DNA of 64,000 nt. Origin: an uncultured Acetatifactor sp. Its GTDB lineage: Bacteria; Bacillota; Clostridia; Lachnospirales; Lachnospiraceae. Where the stretch lies: NCBI GenBank assembly GCA_947625675.1, contig CANQPH010000001.1, positions 1-64,000 on the forward strand, given 5' to 3'. A program made the position numbers and the translations under genes. The notes beneath the pieces are model-generated. The model was given only the letters and a program-made list of their open reading frames with translations. It ran no database searches and had not been told where the DNA came from. The stretch's first letter is position 1. Each line of letters starts with the position of its first letter. Shown one piece after another: positions 8,903-18,189 of this stretch.

Positions 8903-8931
8903 TTGAGTTTTGGAAGGAGAAATAGTATAAT
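8903..8931 (+). promoter_or_regulatory. Promoter of ispG
   Basis: TTGAGT at 8903-8908 and TATAAT at 8926-8931 are 17 bases apart, 38 bases before the ispG ATG. The site is just outside the palindromic element, so the IS insertion should not have removed it. Confidence 0.65.
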
Positions 8932-8968
8932 AAAATGGTATGAAAAAATAGAGGAGAGGACTTTTTCC

Positions 8969-10027
8969 ATGACACATAGAGAGCAGACGAAGGTGGTTCG
9001 GATCGGGGAGCGCCTGATCGGGGGAGGCAATCCGATTCTGATTCAATCCATGACCAACACCAGGACAGAGGACGTGGAGGCCACCGTGGCCCAGATTCTG
9101 GCCCTGGAGAAAGCGGGCTGCGAGATCATCCGCTGTACCGTCCCCACCATGGAGGCGGCCCGGGCCCTGCCCCGGATCAAAGAGAGGATCCACATTCCCC
9201 TGGTGGCCGACATCCATTTCGATTACAAGCTGGCCATCGCCGCCCTGGAGAACGGTGCGGACAAAATACGGATCAATCCGGGCAACATCGGTTCCCCGGA
9301 GCGGGTGAAGGCCGTGGTGGAGGCGGCGAAGGAGAGAGGGATTCCCATCCGGGTGGGGGTCAACAGCGGTTCCCTGGAAAAAGAGTTTCTGGAAAAATAT
9401 CACGGTGTCACTGCGGAGGGGATCGTGGAGAGCGCCCTGGGGAAGGTGCGCATGATAGAGGATCTGGGGTATGACAACCTGGTCATCAGCATCAAATCTT
9501 CCCACGTGCTCCTGTGCGTGAAGGCCCATGAACTGCTGGCCGGGCAGACCGACCATCCTCTTCACGTGGGGATCACGGAGGCGGGCACCCTTTCTGGCGG
9601 CAACATCAAGTCCGCCATCGGCCTGAGCTTAATCCTGCATCAGGGCATCGGCGACACAGTTCGGGTATCCCTCACCGGGGATCCGGTGGAAGAGGTGAAA
9701 TCCGCCCGGCTGATCTTACGAACCCTGGGCCTGCGGAAGGGCGGGATCGAGGTGATTTCCTGCCCCACCTGCGGCCGGACCCAGATCGATCTCATCGGGC
9801 TGGCATCCCAGGTGGAGCGGATGGCGGAGGATTATCCCCTGGATATCAAGCTGGCCGTCATGGGCTGTGCGGTGAACGGGCCGGGGGAGGCCAGAGAGGC
9901 GGATCTGGGAATCGCCGGAGGAAAAGGGGAAGGACTGCTGATCCGCAAGGGACAGATCCTTCGCAAGGTTCCGGAGGCGGAGCTGCTTTCCGCCCTTCGG
10001 GAGGAATTAGAGCATTGGCAGGAGTAA
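8969..10027 (+). CDS. ispG: 4-hydroxy-3-methylbut-2-en-1-yl diphosphate synthase (IspG)
   Basis: A 352-residue [4Fe-4S] enzyme of the MEP pathway that reduces ME-cPP to HMBPP. The N-terminal TIM barrel has GGGNPILIQSMTNT, AGCEIIRCTVP and VADIHFDYKLA. The C-terminal cluster-binding part has SCPTCGR near residues 263-268 and VMGCAVNGPGEA near 297-308. The length is normal. The start ATG 8969 follows GAGGAGAGGA at 8951-8960; a longer frame from 8819 would translate the palindromic repeat and is rejected. polC begins ten bases after the stop, so the two are probably co-transcribed. dxs and ispA of the same pathway lie 40 kb downstream. Confidence 0.95.
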   Translation: MTHREQTKVVRIGERLIGGGNPILIQSMTNTRTEDVEATVAQILALEKAGCEIIRCTVPTMEAARALPRIKERIHIPLVADIHFDYKLAIAALENGADKIRINPGNIGSPERVKAVVEAAKERGIPIRVGVNSGSLEKEFLEKYHGVTAEGIVESALGKVRMIEDLGYDNLVISIKSSHVLLCVKAHELLAGQTDHPLHVGITEAGTLSGGNIKSAIGLSLILHQGIGDTVRVSLTGDPVEEVKSARLILRTLGLRKGGIEVISCPTCGRTQIDLIGLASQVERMAEDYPLDIKLAVMGCAVNGPGEAREADLGIAGGKGEGLLIRKGQILRKVPEAELLSALREELEHWQE

Positions 10028-10037
10028 GCGTGGAGAT

Positions 10038-13000
10038 ATGAGCAAGCCATTTTTTGAAGTGTTCCCTTCCCTGCAGCTGGAGGGTTCCGTACATGACATT
10101 ATGGAGCAGGCCAGCATAGAGAAGGTTTCCGCCACGAGGCGAAGGGATTTTCTGCGGATTTATCTGACCAGCGCCAGACTGATTCTGAAGAAAGACATCT
10201 GGAAGACCGAGCGGCAGATCAAGAAGCAGTTTTTTTCCCAGACCCCTTTGACGGTGAAAATATATGAGCGGTTCCAGCTGTCCGCCCAATACACTCCCAG
10301 GAAGCTGATGGACGTCTACGGGGAGAGCATTTTGGAGGAACTGAAGGAATATAATCATATTTTGTACAACTCTTTCCGCACGGCCAGGATCGATTATCCG
10401 GAGGAAGACCGGATGGTGCTGACCATGAAGGACAATGTGATCGCCAGGAGCACGGAAGAGGAGCTGCTGCGGGTCCTGGACAAGGTCCTAGGGGAGCGGT
10501 GCGGCTTTACGGTGCATGTGAACGTGGAATACGAGGAGCCAAAAGAAGAATCGGAGGAGGCCGCCGGAGGATCCGCAGGACAGGGAGAGAGCCCTGCAAA
10601 GGAATCCGCAGAACAAAGGCACAAGGCCGTCGGGAATCCCTCCGGTTCCAAGGGAACGGAGAAAAAGAAACCGGCCCTGGGCAATGGTTTTCAGGGAAAA
10701 AGCGCCTGGAAGAGCGGAAACGGCGGGACGGATGGCGGCAGGAAGGCGGATGGCAGCAGCGGGGAACCCAGGGTGCGGGAGTTCCGCAGGGGCAATTATG
10801 ACAGGAACAGCATCAAGCGTTCCGACAATCCTGACGTGCTGTATGGCCGGGACTTTGACGGAGAGGCCATGAAGATCGAGGAACTCATCGGAGAGATGGG
10901 GGAAGTGATCCTTCGGGGCAAGATCATTCGTTATGAGACCAGGGAGCTGCGCAATGAAAAGACGCTGGTGACCTTTGACGTCACGGACTTCACGGATACC
11001 ATCACGGCCAAGATTTTCGTTGGCACGGAGCAGGTGCCCCAGGTGGAGACGAGTCTCCAGGTGGGAACCTTTATCAAGCTGAAGGGCATGTGTGTCATGG
11101 ACAAGTTCGACCATGACCTGGCCATCGGCTCTTTGGTGGGAATCAAGAAGATCCCGGATTTCACCACGGGAAGAATGGACAAGGCTCCCCAGAAAAGGGT
11201 GGAGCTTCATTGTCATACCAAGATGAGCGACATGGACGGAGTGTCCGAGGCCAAGGACATCGTGAAGCGGGCCTACAAATGGGGACACAGGGCCATCGCC
11301 ATCACGGACCACGGGGTGGTGCAGGCCTTTACCGACGCCAACCACGTCTGGGAGGATCTGTGGAAGGAAGAGAAAGGGAAACGGAAGGAAGCCGGAGATC
11401 CGAATCCGGACAAGCAGGACTTCTTCAAGATCATCTATGGGGTGGAAGCCTATCTGGTGGATGACCTGAAGGAGATCGTCACGGGGGACAAGGGACAGGA
11501 TCTGGGGGCGGATTTCGTGGTGTTCGACCTGGAGACCACGGGTTTTTCTCCGGTGAACAATCGCATCATCGAGATCGGCGCCGTGAAGGTGCAGGGAGGG
11601 AAGATCACGGATCGTTTTTCCACCTTCCTCAATCCCGGAGTGCCCATTCCCTTCCGGATCGAGCAGCTCACCGGCATAAACGACGACATGGTGCTGGAGG
11701 CCCCTTCTGTGGAGGAGGCGCTGCCCAAGTTCCTGGAATTCTGCCGGGACGCGGTGCTGGTGGCCCACAATGCGGAGTTTGACATGAGCTTCCTTCGGGA
11801 AAACGCCAGGAGGCTGGGGCTTTCGGCGGACCATACCTCGGTGGACACGCTGCCCTTGGCCAGGGTCCTGCTGCCGGGGCAGTCCAAGCACACCCTGGAT
11901 GCGGTGGCCAAAACCCTGGGAGTTTCTCTGGAGAACCACCATCGAGCCGTGGATGATGCGGAGGCCACGGCGGAAATTTTCCTGAAGTTCTTTCCCATGC
12001 TGCATGAAAAGGGAGCGGCGACCCTGTCCCAGGTGAACGCCCTGGGGTCTTCCAGCGTGGAAGCGGTGCGCAAGCTTCCTTCTTATCATGCCATTATTTT
12101 GGCCAAAAATGATTTGGGACGGATCAATCTGTACCGCTTGATTTCCATGTCCCATCTGGATTATTACAGCAAGCGCCCCAAGATTCCCAAGAGTCAGGTG
12201 GAGAAATACCGGGACGGCCTGCTGCTGGGCAGCGCCTGTGAGGCCGGGGAGCTGTACCGAGCCCTGTTGGAGGAAAAGTCCGAGGAAGAGATCGCCAGGC
12301 TGGTGCGGTTTTACGATTATTTGGAGATCCAGCCGGGAGGCAACAACCGGTTCATGATCGATTCCGAGAAAATAGAGAACATTCATTCCATGGAGGATAT
12401 TTACGAGGTCAACCGCCGCATCGTCCGGCTGGGGGAGCAGTTCCACAAGCCGGTGGTGGCCACCTGCGACGTGCATTTCCTGGACCCGGAGGACGAGGTG
12501 TACCGGCGGATCATCATGGCGGGCAAGGGCTTTGAGGATGCGGACAACCAGGCCCCTCTTTTCCTGCATACCACGGAGGAGATGCTGGAAGAGTTCTCCT
12601 ATCTGGGAGAGGAAAAGGCCAGAGAGGTGGTGATCACCAACACCAACCGGATCGCTGACATGATCGAGACCATTTCTCCGGTGCGGCCGGACAAGTGTCC
12701 CCCGGTGATCCCAGACAGCGACAAGACCCTGACCCAGATCTGCTACAACAAAGCCCATGAGATGTACGGGGACGAGCTGCCCAAGATTGTGGAGGACCGG
12801 CTGAAAAAGGAACTGGACTCCATTATCCGGAACGGTTTCGCCGTGATGTACATCATCGCCCAGAAGCTGGTATGGAAATCCGTGGAGGACGGGTACCTGG
12901 TGGGGAGCCGGGGCTCCGTGGGCAGTTCCTTCGTGGCCACCATGGCCGGGATCACGGAGGTGAACCCCCTAAGCCCCCATTATTATTGCCCAAAGTGTCG

Positions 13001-14591
13001 GTACACGGATTTTTATTCCGACGAGGTGAAGTCCTATGCGGGCAGGGCCGGCATCGACATGCCGGACAAGAACTGTCCCGTCTGCGGCACCAAGCTGAAA
13101 AAGGACGGATTCGACATTCCTTTTGAGACCTTCCTGGGCTTCAAGGGGGACAAGGAGCCGGATATCGACCTGAACTTTTCCGGGGAGTACCAGTCCAAGG
13201 CCCATAAATACACGGAAGTGATCTTCGGGGCGGGTCAGACCTTCCGGGCCGGGACCATCGCCACCCTGGCGGACAAGACCGCCTTCGGCTATGTGAAAAA
13301 TTATTATGAGGAAAGGGGACAGCATAAGAGGACCAGCGAGATCAACCGCCTGACGGCGGGATGCACCGGAGTGCGGCGGAGCACGGGACAGCATCCCGGC
13401 GGCATCGTGGTGCTGCCTTTCGGCCAGGACATCAATTCCTTTACGCCGGTGCAGCATCCTGCCAACGACATGACCACGGATACTGTCACCACTCATTTTG
13501 ATTACCATTCCATCGACCATAACCTGTTAAAGCTGGACATCCTGGGCCATGATGATCCCACCATGATCCGGATGCTGCAGGATCTGACGGGGCTGGACCT
13601 GACCCAGGTGCCCCTGGACGATCCCAAGATCCTGTCCCTATTCCAGAGCACGGAGGCCCTGGGCATCACTCCGGAACAGATCGGGGGATGTAAGCTGGGA
13701 GCCTTGGGCATCCCGGAGTTCGGCACGGATTTCGCCATGCAGTTGGTCATGGAAGCCAAGCCCACCTGCTTCGCCGACCTGGTGCGTATTTCCGGCCTGT
13801 CCCACGGCACGGACGTGTGGCAGGGCAACACCCAGACCCTGATCCAGGAGGGCAAGGCCACCCTGTCCACCGCCATCTGTACCAGGGAAGACATCATGCT
13901 GGGCCTGATCCAGAGGGGGCTGGAGTCTTCTCTGGCCTTCACCATCATGGAGAGCGTGCGGAAGGGCAAGGGCCTGAAGCCGGAGTGGAAGGAGATCATG
14001 ATCGAGAAGGGGGTGCCGGACTGGTACATCTGGTCCTGCGAGAAGATCAAATACATGTTCCCCAAGGCTCATGCGGCGGCCTACGTGATGATGGGCTGCC
14101 GGATCGGCTACTGCAAGATTTATTATCCGCTGGCCTATTATGCGGCCTTTTTCAGCATCCGGGCCAAGGCCTTTTCCTACGAGATCATGTGCCAGGGCCA
14201 GAAGCACCTGGAGACCGTGATGGAGGACTACAGGAAGCGGTCGGACTCCCTTTCCAACAAGGAAAAGGACGCCTACAACGATATGCGGGTGGTGCAGGAA
14301 ATGTATGTGCGGGGCTTTGAATTCCTGTCCATCGACATTTTCGAGGCCCAGTCCCGTTCCTTTCAGATCATCGACGGCAAGATCATGCCTTCCCTGACCA
14401 GCATTGACGGCATGGGCGAAAAAGCCGCCGACTCCATCGTGGAAGCGGCGAAGGACGGCCCCTTCCTGTCCAAGGAGGATTTCCGGGAAAGGGGCAAGGT
14501 GTCCAAGACCGTGGCGGATCTCATGGCCCAGCTGGGCCTCCTGGGAGATTTGCCGGAATCCAACCAGATCAGTTTGTTTGACTTTATGTAA
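10038..14591 (+). CDS. polC: DNA polymerase III alpha subunit, Gram-positive PolC type
   Basis: A 1517-residue replicative polymerase. In order: N-terminal domain (about 1-160), OB-fold (about 275-375), PHP domain (VELHCHTKMSDMDG, near 388), an inserted DnaQ-type 3'-5' exonuclease (FVVFDLETTGF near 493, ending with HRAVDDAEAT), the rest of PHP, then the polymerase core. The core holds a zinc-binding CPKC...CPVC pair near 983-1018 and the catalytic PDIDLNFSGE near 1039. The insert of the exonuclease into PHP is the hallmark of PolC. Residues about 165-255 form a low-complexity Gly/Lys/Glu-rich linker. The start ATG 10038 has GTGGAGA just upstream. Confidence 0.97.
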   Translation: MSKPFFEVFPSLQLEGSVHDIMEQASIEKVSATRRRDFLRIYLTSARLILKKDIWKTERQIKKQFFSQTPLTVKIYERFQLSAQYTPRKLMDVYGESILEELKEYNHILYNSFRTARIDYPEEDRMVLTMKDNVIARSTEEELLRVLDKVLGERCGFTVHVNVEYEEPKEESEEAAGGSAGQGESPAKESAEQRHKAVGNPSGSKGTEKKKPALGNGFQGKSAWKSGNGGTDGGRKADGSSGEPRVREFRRGNYDRNSIKRSDNPDVLYGRDFDGEAMKIEELIGEMGEVILRGKIIRYETRELRNEKTLVTFDVTDFTDTITAKIFVGTEQVPQVETSLQVGTFIKLKGMCVMDKFDHDLAIGSLVGIKKIPDFTTGRMDKAPQKRVELHCHTKMSDMDGVSEAKDIVKRAYKWGHRAIAITDHGVVQAFTDANHVWEDLWKEEKGKRKEAGDPNPDKQDFFKIIYGVEAYLVDDLKEIVTGDKGQDLGADFVVFDLETTGFSPVNNRIIEIGAVKVQGGKITDRFSTFLNPGVPIPFRIEQLTGINDDMVLEAPSVEEALPKFLEFCRDAVLVAHNAEFDMSFLRENARRLGLSADHTSVDTLPLARVLLPGQSKHTLDAVAKTLGVSLENHHRAVDDAEATAEIFLKFFPMLHEKGAATLSQVNALGSSSVEAVRKLPSYHAIILAKNDLGRINLYRLISMSHLDYYSKRPKIPKSQVEKYRDGLLLGSACEAGELYRALLEEKSEEEIARLVRFYDYLEIQPGGNNRFMIDSEKIENIHSMEDIYEVNRRIVRLGEQFHKPVVATCDVHFLDPEDEVYRRIIMAGKGFEDADNQAPLFLHTTEEMLEEFSYLGEEKAREVVITNTNRIADMIETISPVRPDKCPPVIPDSDKTLTQICYNKAHEMYGDELPKIVEDRLKKELDSIIRNGFAVMYIIAQKLVWKSVEDGYLVGSRGSVGSSFVATMAGITEVNPLSPHYYCPKCRYTDFYSDEVKSYAGRAGIDMPDKNCPVCGTKLKKDGFDIPFETFLGFKGDKEPDIDLNFSGEYQSKAHKYTEVIFGAGQTFRAGTIATLADKTAFGYVKNYYEERGQHKRTSEINRLTAGCTGVRRSTGQHPGGIVVLPFGQDINSFTPVQHPANDMTTDTVTTHFDYHSIDHNLLKLDILGHDDPTMIRMLQDLTGLDLTQVPLDDPKILSLFQSTEALGITPEQIGGCKLGALGIPEFGTDFAMQLVMEAKPTCFADLVRISGLSHGTDVWQGNTQTLIQEGKATLSTAICTREDIMLGLIQRGLESSLAFTIMESVRKGKGLKPEWKEIMIEKGVPDWYIWSCEKIKYMFPKAHAAAYVMMGCRIGYCKIYYPLAYYAAFFSIRAKAFSYEIMCQGQKHLETVMEDYRKRSDSLSNKEKDAYNDMRVVQEMYVRGFEFLSIDIFEAQSRSFQIIDGKIMPSLTSIDGMGEKAADSIVEAAKDGPFLSKEDFRERGKVSKTVADLMAQLGLLGDLPESNQISLFDFM

Positions 14592-14620
14592 AAATATTTT
14601 TCAAATTTTCAAAAAAATGC

Positions 14621-14649
14621 TTGCAATTTTTGGCTTTCTGTATTATGAT
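14621..14649 (+). promoter_or_regulatory. Promoter of tRNA-Glu
   Basis: TTGCAA at 14621-14626 and TATGAT at 14644-14649 are 17 bases apart, 31 bases before the tRNA, right after an AT-rich stretch following polC. Confidence 0.6.
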
Positions 14650-14680
14650 GGACAAGTACCGCAGTTGCGGGGAGCAAGCT

Positions 14681-14752
14681 GGCTCGTTGGTCAAGCGGTT
14701 AAGACGCCGCCCTCTCACGGCGGAAACAGGGGTTCGATTCCCCTACGAGCTG
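14681..14752 (+). tRNA. tRNA-Glu (anticodon CTC)
   Basis: The cloverleaf folds with acceptor arms GGCTCGT / ACGAGCT (a G-U pair at the end), a D arm around GGTCAAGCGGTTAAGAC, and an anticodon stem CCGCC / GGCGG around the loop CTCTCAC giving anticodon CTC. The T arm is AGGGG-TTCGATT-CCCCT. No CCA is encoded. It is a single-copy unit with its own promoter and terminator. Confidence 0.93.
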
Positions 14753-14757
14753 TTTCG

Positions 14758-14804
14758 AGAAAACTCTGGAATCCAGTAGGTGCGCTGGTTTCGAGAGTTT
14801 TTTC
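14758..14804 (+). terminator. Terminator after tRNA-Glu
   Basis: AAAACTCT pairs with AGAGTTTT at 14760-14767 and 14794-14801, with an inner CTGG / CCAG pairing, followed by a T run. It would end the tRNA transcript. Confidence 0.65.
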
Positions 14805-14956
14805 TTTGGAAAAAAGTTCCTCACAATAGGAATTATTCCACATTTTCATCAGGGGGATCCTCCCGCATCTTTTATCATAATTTTATGGAAATTTTATTGT
14901 GTAATTTCGTCAGCGGGTATATAATCAAGCTATCAATACGGAAAGGAGAAATGATA

Positions 14957-15517
14957 ATGGCATTTCTGGAGAAGGTAACGGAGGTATTCAACACCACCAG
15001 CAAGGACGTGGTGGATAAGGCAAAAGAGATTAAAGACGTGGTGGCTTTGAACAGTCAGCTTTCCGCACAAGAGAATTTGGTGAAAAAGTACTTTGCGGAA
15101 ATGGGGCAGTGTCTGTATGAGCATAGGGATCAGGACGTGTCCGCCATGATGAGCGAGAGGTACGCTTTGGTGGATGCGGCTTACGAGGAGATCGCCCGGC
15201 TGAAGAAGGAACTGTTGGACAAGAAGGGCCTGAAGGCTTGCCCCGTCTGCGGCAGCGAGCTGGACAAAGGTGCGGCTTATTGTTCCAAGTGCGGAGCTCC
15301 CGTCCCTGTGGAGGAACCTGCGGAACCGGCGGCAGAAGCGCCCGAGACGGCAGAGCAGCCTGAGACGGAATGTTGCTGCAAGGAAGAAACTGCGGAGGCG
15401 GAGTGCTGCTGTAAGGAAGAGGCTGCGGAAGAAGCGGAGTGTTGCTGCAAGGAAGAGGCTGCGGAAGAGTGCTGCTGTAAGGAAGAGCCCGAGCCTGCGG
15501 AGATGCTGCTGCGGTGA
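14957..15517 (+). CDS. Zinc-ribbon protein with C-terminal CCCKEE repeats
   Basis: A 186-residue protein not assigned to a named family. Residues 1-90 are helical and charged, resembling coiled-coil accessory proteins. A zinc ribbon CPVCG...CSKCG is at about 94-112. After an acidic Ala/Glu/Pro stretch come four copies of CCCKEE separated by Ala/Glu runs, an unusual cysteine-triplet array that could bind metal; that role is inference. The start ATG 14957 is eight bases after AAAGGAG; an ATG at 14951 is too close to it. The reading ends PAEMLLR. Removing one A at about 15512 would restore a fifth Cys triplet and a tail CCCGETPKAEE ending at 15539, so the 3' end looks frameshifted. Own transcription unit between tRNA-Glu and topA. 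Confidence 0.75.
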   Translation: MAFLEKVTEVFNTTSKDVVDKAKEIKDVVALNSQLSAQENLVKKYFAEMGQCLYEHRDQDVSAMMSERYALVDAAYEEIARLKKELLDKKGLKACPVCGSELDKGAAYCSKCGAPVPVEEPAEPAAEAPETAEQPETECCCKEETAEAECCCKEEAAEEAECCCKEEAAEECCCKEEPEPAEMLLR

Positions 15518-15620
15518 AACTCCCAAGGCGGAGGAATAACGGAGCGGCCTGATGCGGGGTGCTGCTGCGAAGAAACTCCCAAGGCGGAGGAATAACGGAG
15601 CGGCCTGATGCGGGGTGCTG
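15518..15620 (+). repeat. 56-bp tandem duplication of the gene's 3' tail
   Basis: The segment AACTCCCAAGGCGGAGGAA...GCGGGGTGCTGC repeats with a 56-bp period, 15518-15573 and 15574-15620 (the second copy partial). Each copy can encode CCC-x-E-TPKAEE plus stop, the tail of the preceding zinc-ribbon protein. The following bases to about 15720 still read as Ala/Glu/Gly-rich coding-like sequence. The gap from 15540 to 15936 contains no other gene. Confidence 0.75.
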
Positions 15621-15753
15621 CGGCAGGGAAGAAGCCTGCGGCGGAAGAGACGGAAGGTGGCTGCGCAGCGGAGCCTGAGGGCGGAATTCTGTTGGGAGAA
15701 AGCCCGAGAGGAAGCATACGAGAGGCTGTCGCAAATAACGAGGAAAGAAACGG

Positions 15754-15793
15754 ACTGCCCGGAAGCGTGGATCGCTCCCGGGCAGTTTTTTTG
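15754..15793 (+). terminator. Terminator upstream of topA
   Basis: ACTGCCCGGAAGCG pairs with CGCTCCCGGGCAGT around a five-base loop, followed by TTTTTTT. A strong Rho-independent terminator closing the zinc-ribbon protein unit. Confidence 0.85.
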
Positions 15794-15936
15794 AAATTTG
15801 CTTGCATCCTTCAAAAATATGGTGTATAGTGTTTCACGATTGGATAAAACGGAAGAAAAAATTGGGGCGTACCGGAGGGGTGGGATCCTCCGCAAGATGA
15901 GAAGGAGAGAGAAGGCAGGAAGGTTGAGGTAAGAGC

Positions 15937-17904
15937 ATGGCAAACAATTTAGTGATATTGGAGTCACCGGCCAAGGTAAAGACGGTGAAAAAGATTCTGG
16001 GCGCAAATTACACGGTGGCGGCCAGCAACGGCCACGTCAGGGATTTGCCCAAGAGTCAGCTGGGTATCGACGTGGAACATGATTATGAACCGAAATACAT
16101 CACGATCCGGGGAAAGGGCGACATTCTGGCCAATCTTCGGAAGGAAGTGAAAAAAGCGGATAAAATCTATCTGGCTACCGACCCGGATAGAGAGGGGGAG
16201 GCCATTTCCTGGCATCTGTATTATGCGCTGAAGCTGGAAGGCAAGAAGGTGTATCGGATCACCTTTAACGAGATCACCAAGAATGCGGTGAAGGAGTCCT
16301 TCAAGCACGCCCGGGGGATCGACATGGATTTGGTGGACGCCCAGCAGGCCCGGCGGATCCTGGATCGGATGGTGGGATATCGGATTTCCCCCCTTCTGTG
16401 GGCCAAGGTCAAACGGGGCCTGAGCGCCGGGAGGGTGCAGTCCGTGGCCCTGCGGATCATTTGCGACAGGGAGGAGGAGATCGACGCCTTCGTCCCGGAG
16501 GAATATTGGACCTTGGACGTGAATTTGAAGGCGGCGGGAGAAAAGAAGCCCCTGACCGCCAGATATTATGGCACTGCGGAAGGGAAAAAAGAGATTTCCT
16601 GCAAGGAAGAAGCGGATGCGGTCATGGCCGCCCTGGAGGGTGCGGAATATCATGTGACGGATGTGAAAAAAGGAGAGCGGACCAAGAAGGCGCCCCTTCC
16701 CTTCACCACCTCCACCCTGCAGCAGGAAGCCAGCAAGGTGCTGAATTTTTCCACCCAGAAAACCATGCGCCTGGCCCAGCAGCTCTATGAGGGCGTGGAT
16801 CTGGAAGGAGAGGGGACGGTGGGTCTGATCACCTACCTCAGGACGGATTCCACCAGGGTTTCCGAAGAAGCGGAGAATGCGGCCCGTTCCTACATCAAGG
16901 CCCAATACGGGGAGGAATATGCCGCAGGAGAAGTGAGAGAAAAAAAGAACGGCCAGAAGATCCAGGACGCCCATGAGGCCATACGTCCCACGGACGTGAA
17001 CCGGGCTCCTCTGAAGCTGAAGGAACAGCTTCCTAGGGATCTGTTCCGGCTGTACCAGCTGATCTGGAAGCGTTTCGTGGCCAGCCGCATGGAGGAAGCC
17101 AGGTACGGGACCACCACAGTGAAGATCGGGGCCGGAGACCAGATTTTCACGGTGTCAGCTTCTCACCTGATTTTTGACGGCTTTATGAGCGTATATGTGC
17201 AGGAAGAGGACAAAGAAGAGAGCAACCGCCTGTCGGCGGCTCTGGACCAGGACAGCGAGCTGGAGTTCCAGGCCTTTGACGCCAGGCAGCATTTCACCCA
17301 GCCCCCGGCCCATTTCACGGAGGCTTCCCTGGTGAAGGCCCTGGAGGAACTGGGGATCGGCAGGCCCAGCACCTATGCCCCCACCATCACCACGATTCTG
17401 GGCAGACGTTATGTGACCAAGGAAAACAAGAACCTCTATGTGACGGAGCTGGGAGAAGTGGTCAACCGCATCATGAAGGAAGCCTTTCCTTCCATCGTGG
17501 ACGTGAATTTCACGGCCAACATGGAAGCCCTCCTGGACGGCGTGGAGGAGGGAACGGTGAAGTGGAAGACCGTGGTGTCCAATTTCTATCCGGATCTGGA
17601 GGAAGCGGTGAACAATGCCCAGAAAGAGCTGGAGGAGGTCACCATTGCGGACGAGGTGACGGACGAGATCTGCGAAGTGTGCGGCAGACACATGGTCATC
17701 AAATACGGGCCTCACGGCCGTTTCCTGGCCTGTCCCGGTTTCCCGGAATGCCGCAATACCAGGCCGTACTTTGAAAAAATCGGGGTGCCCTGCCCCAAGT
17801 GCGGCAAGGACATCGTGATTCGGAAAACCAAAAAAGGCAGAAGATATTACGGCTGCATCGACAACCCGGACTGCGACTTCATGACGTGGCAGAAACCCGT
17901 TTAG
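15937..17904 (+). CDS. topA: DNA topoisomerase I (type IA)
   Basis: A 655-residue enzyme that relaxes negative supercoils. The N-terminal TOPRIM domain has VILESPAKVKTVKK and the DPDREGEAISWHL acidic motif; SAGRVQSVALR and the active-site GLITYLRTDSTRV follow, with catalytic Tyr at about residue 300. Two C-terminal zinc-finger modules (CEVCG...CPGFPEC and CPKCG...CIDNPDC) end the protein. It is slightly shorter than the Bacillus enzyme (about 690). In many Firmicutes topA directly follows dprA; here ispG-polC lies between. The start ATG 15937 has a modest GAGGT signal 7 to 12 bases upstream. Confidence 0.97.
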   Translation: MANNLVILESPAKVKTVKKILGANYTVAASNGHVRDLPKSQLGIDVEHDYEPKYITIRGKGDILANLRKEVKKADKIYLATDPDREGEAISWHLYYALKLEGKKVYRITFNEITKNAVKESFKHARGIDMDLVDAQQARRILDRMVGYRISPLLWAKVKRGLSAGRVQSVALRIICDREEEIDAFVPEEYWTLDVNLKAAGEKKPLTARYYGTAEGKKEISCKEEADAVMAALEGAEYHVTDVKKGERTKKAPLPFTTSTLQQEASKVLNFSTQKTMRLAQQLYEGVDLEGEGTVGLITYLRTDSTRVSEEAENAARSYIKAQYGEEYAAGEVREKKNGQKIQDAHEAIRPTDVNRAPLKLKEQLPRDLFRLYQLIWKRFVASRMEEARYGTTTVKIGAGDQIFTVSASHLIFDGFMSVYVQEEDKEESNRLSAALDQDSELEFQAFDARQHFTQPPAHFTEASLVKALEELGIGRPSTYAPTITTILGRRYVTKENKNLYVTELGEVVNRIMKEAFPSIVDVNFTANMEALLDGVEEGTVKWKTVVSNFYPDLEEAVNNAQKELEEVTIADEVTDEICEVCGRHMVIKYGPHGRFLACPGFPECRNTRPYFEKIGVPCPKCGKDIVIRKTKKGRRYYGCIDNPDCDFMTWQKPV

Positions 17905-18064
17905 TAACAGTTCAGCCGCACCATTCGCAAAGCCGCACTACGTGCTTTCCGTCGCTTTGCGACTACCTTTGCTCATAAAATGGTGCTCCCTCAGCCGCCA
18001 GACATGATGGAAAACTCGTGCAAGCACGATTTTCCATAAATCAGGCGGCTGGCTGAACTGTTGC
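17904..18064 (+). repeat. Palindromic intergenic element between topA and codY
   Basis: AACAGTTCAGCC at 17906-17917 pairs perfectly with GGCTGAACTGTT at 18051-18062. Inside are two further stems: GCACCAT / ATGGTGC (17918-17924 with 17980-17986), and a CAGCCGCC...GGCGGCTG pair enclosing GATGGAAAA / TTTTCCAT. The right arm recurs alone after deoB at 42078-42091. It may act as the topA terminator, but there is no T run. It fills most of the 285-base gap. Confidence 0.75.
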
Positions 18065-18189
18065 AAAATTTTTAAATTTTTCGATAAAATTGAAAAAGTA
18101 CGCATTGTAATCTGAATTTATTTGTGATAGAATGATAATGTATTTGCAGATGTAACGGATGACCCGGCCACATTTTTGGAGGAATGTGT

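Noticed and set aside
10488-12758. Long open frame of 756 codons on the minus strand over polC
   Set aside because: It lies fully opposite the polC core and its translation is His/Gly/Pro-rich without any family motif; the codon structure of GC-rich polC explains the lack of stops.
14780-14956. Upstream extension of the zinc-ribbon protein to ATG 14780
   Set aside because: The extension covers the tRNA terminator and AT-rich leader; the good ribosome site is before 14957.
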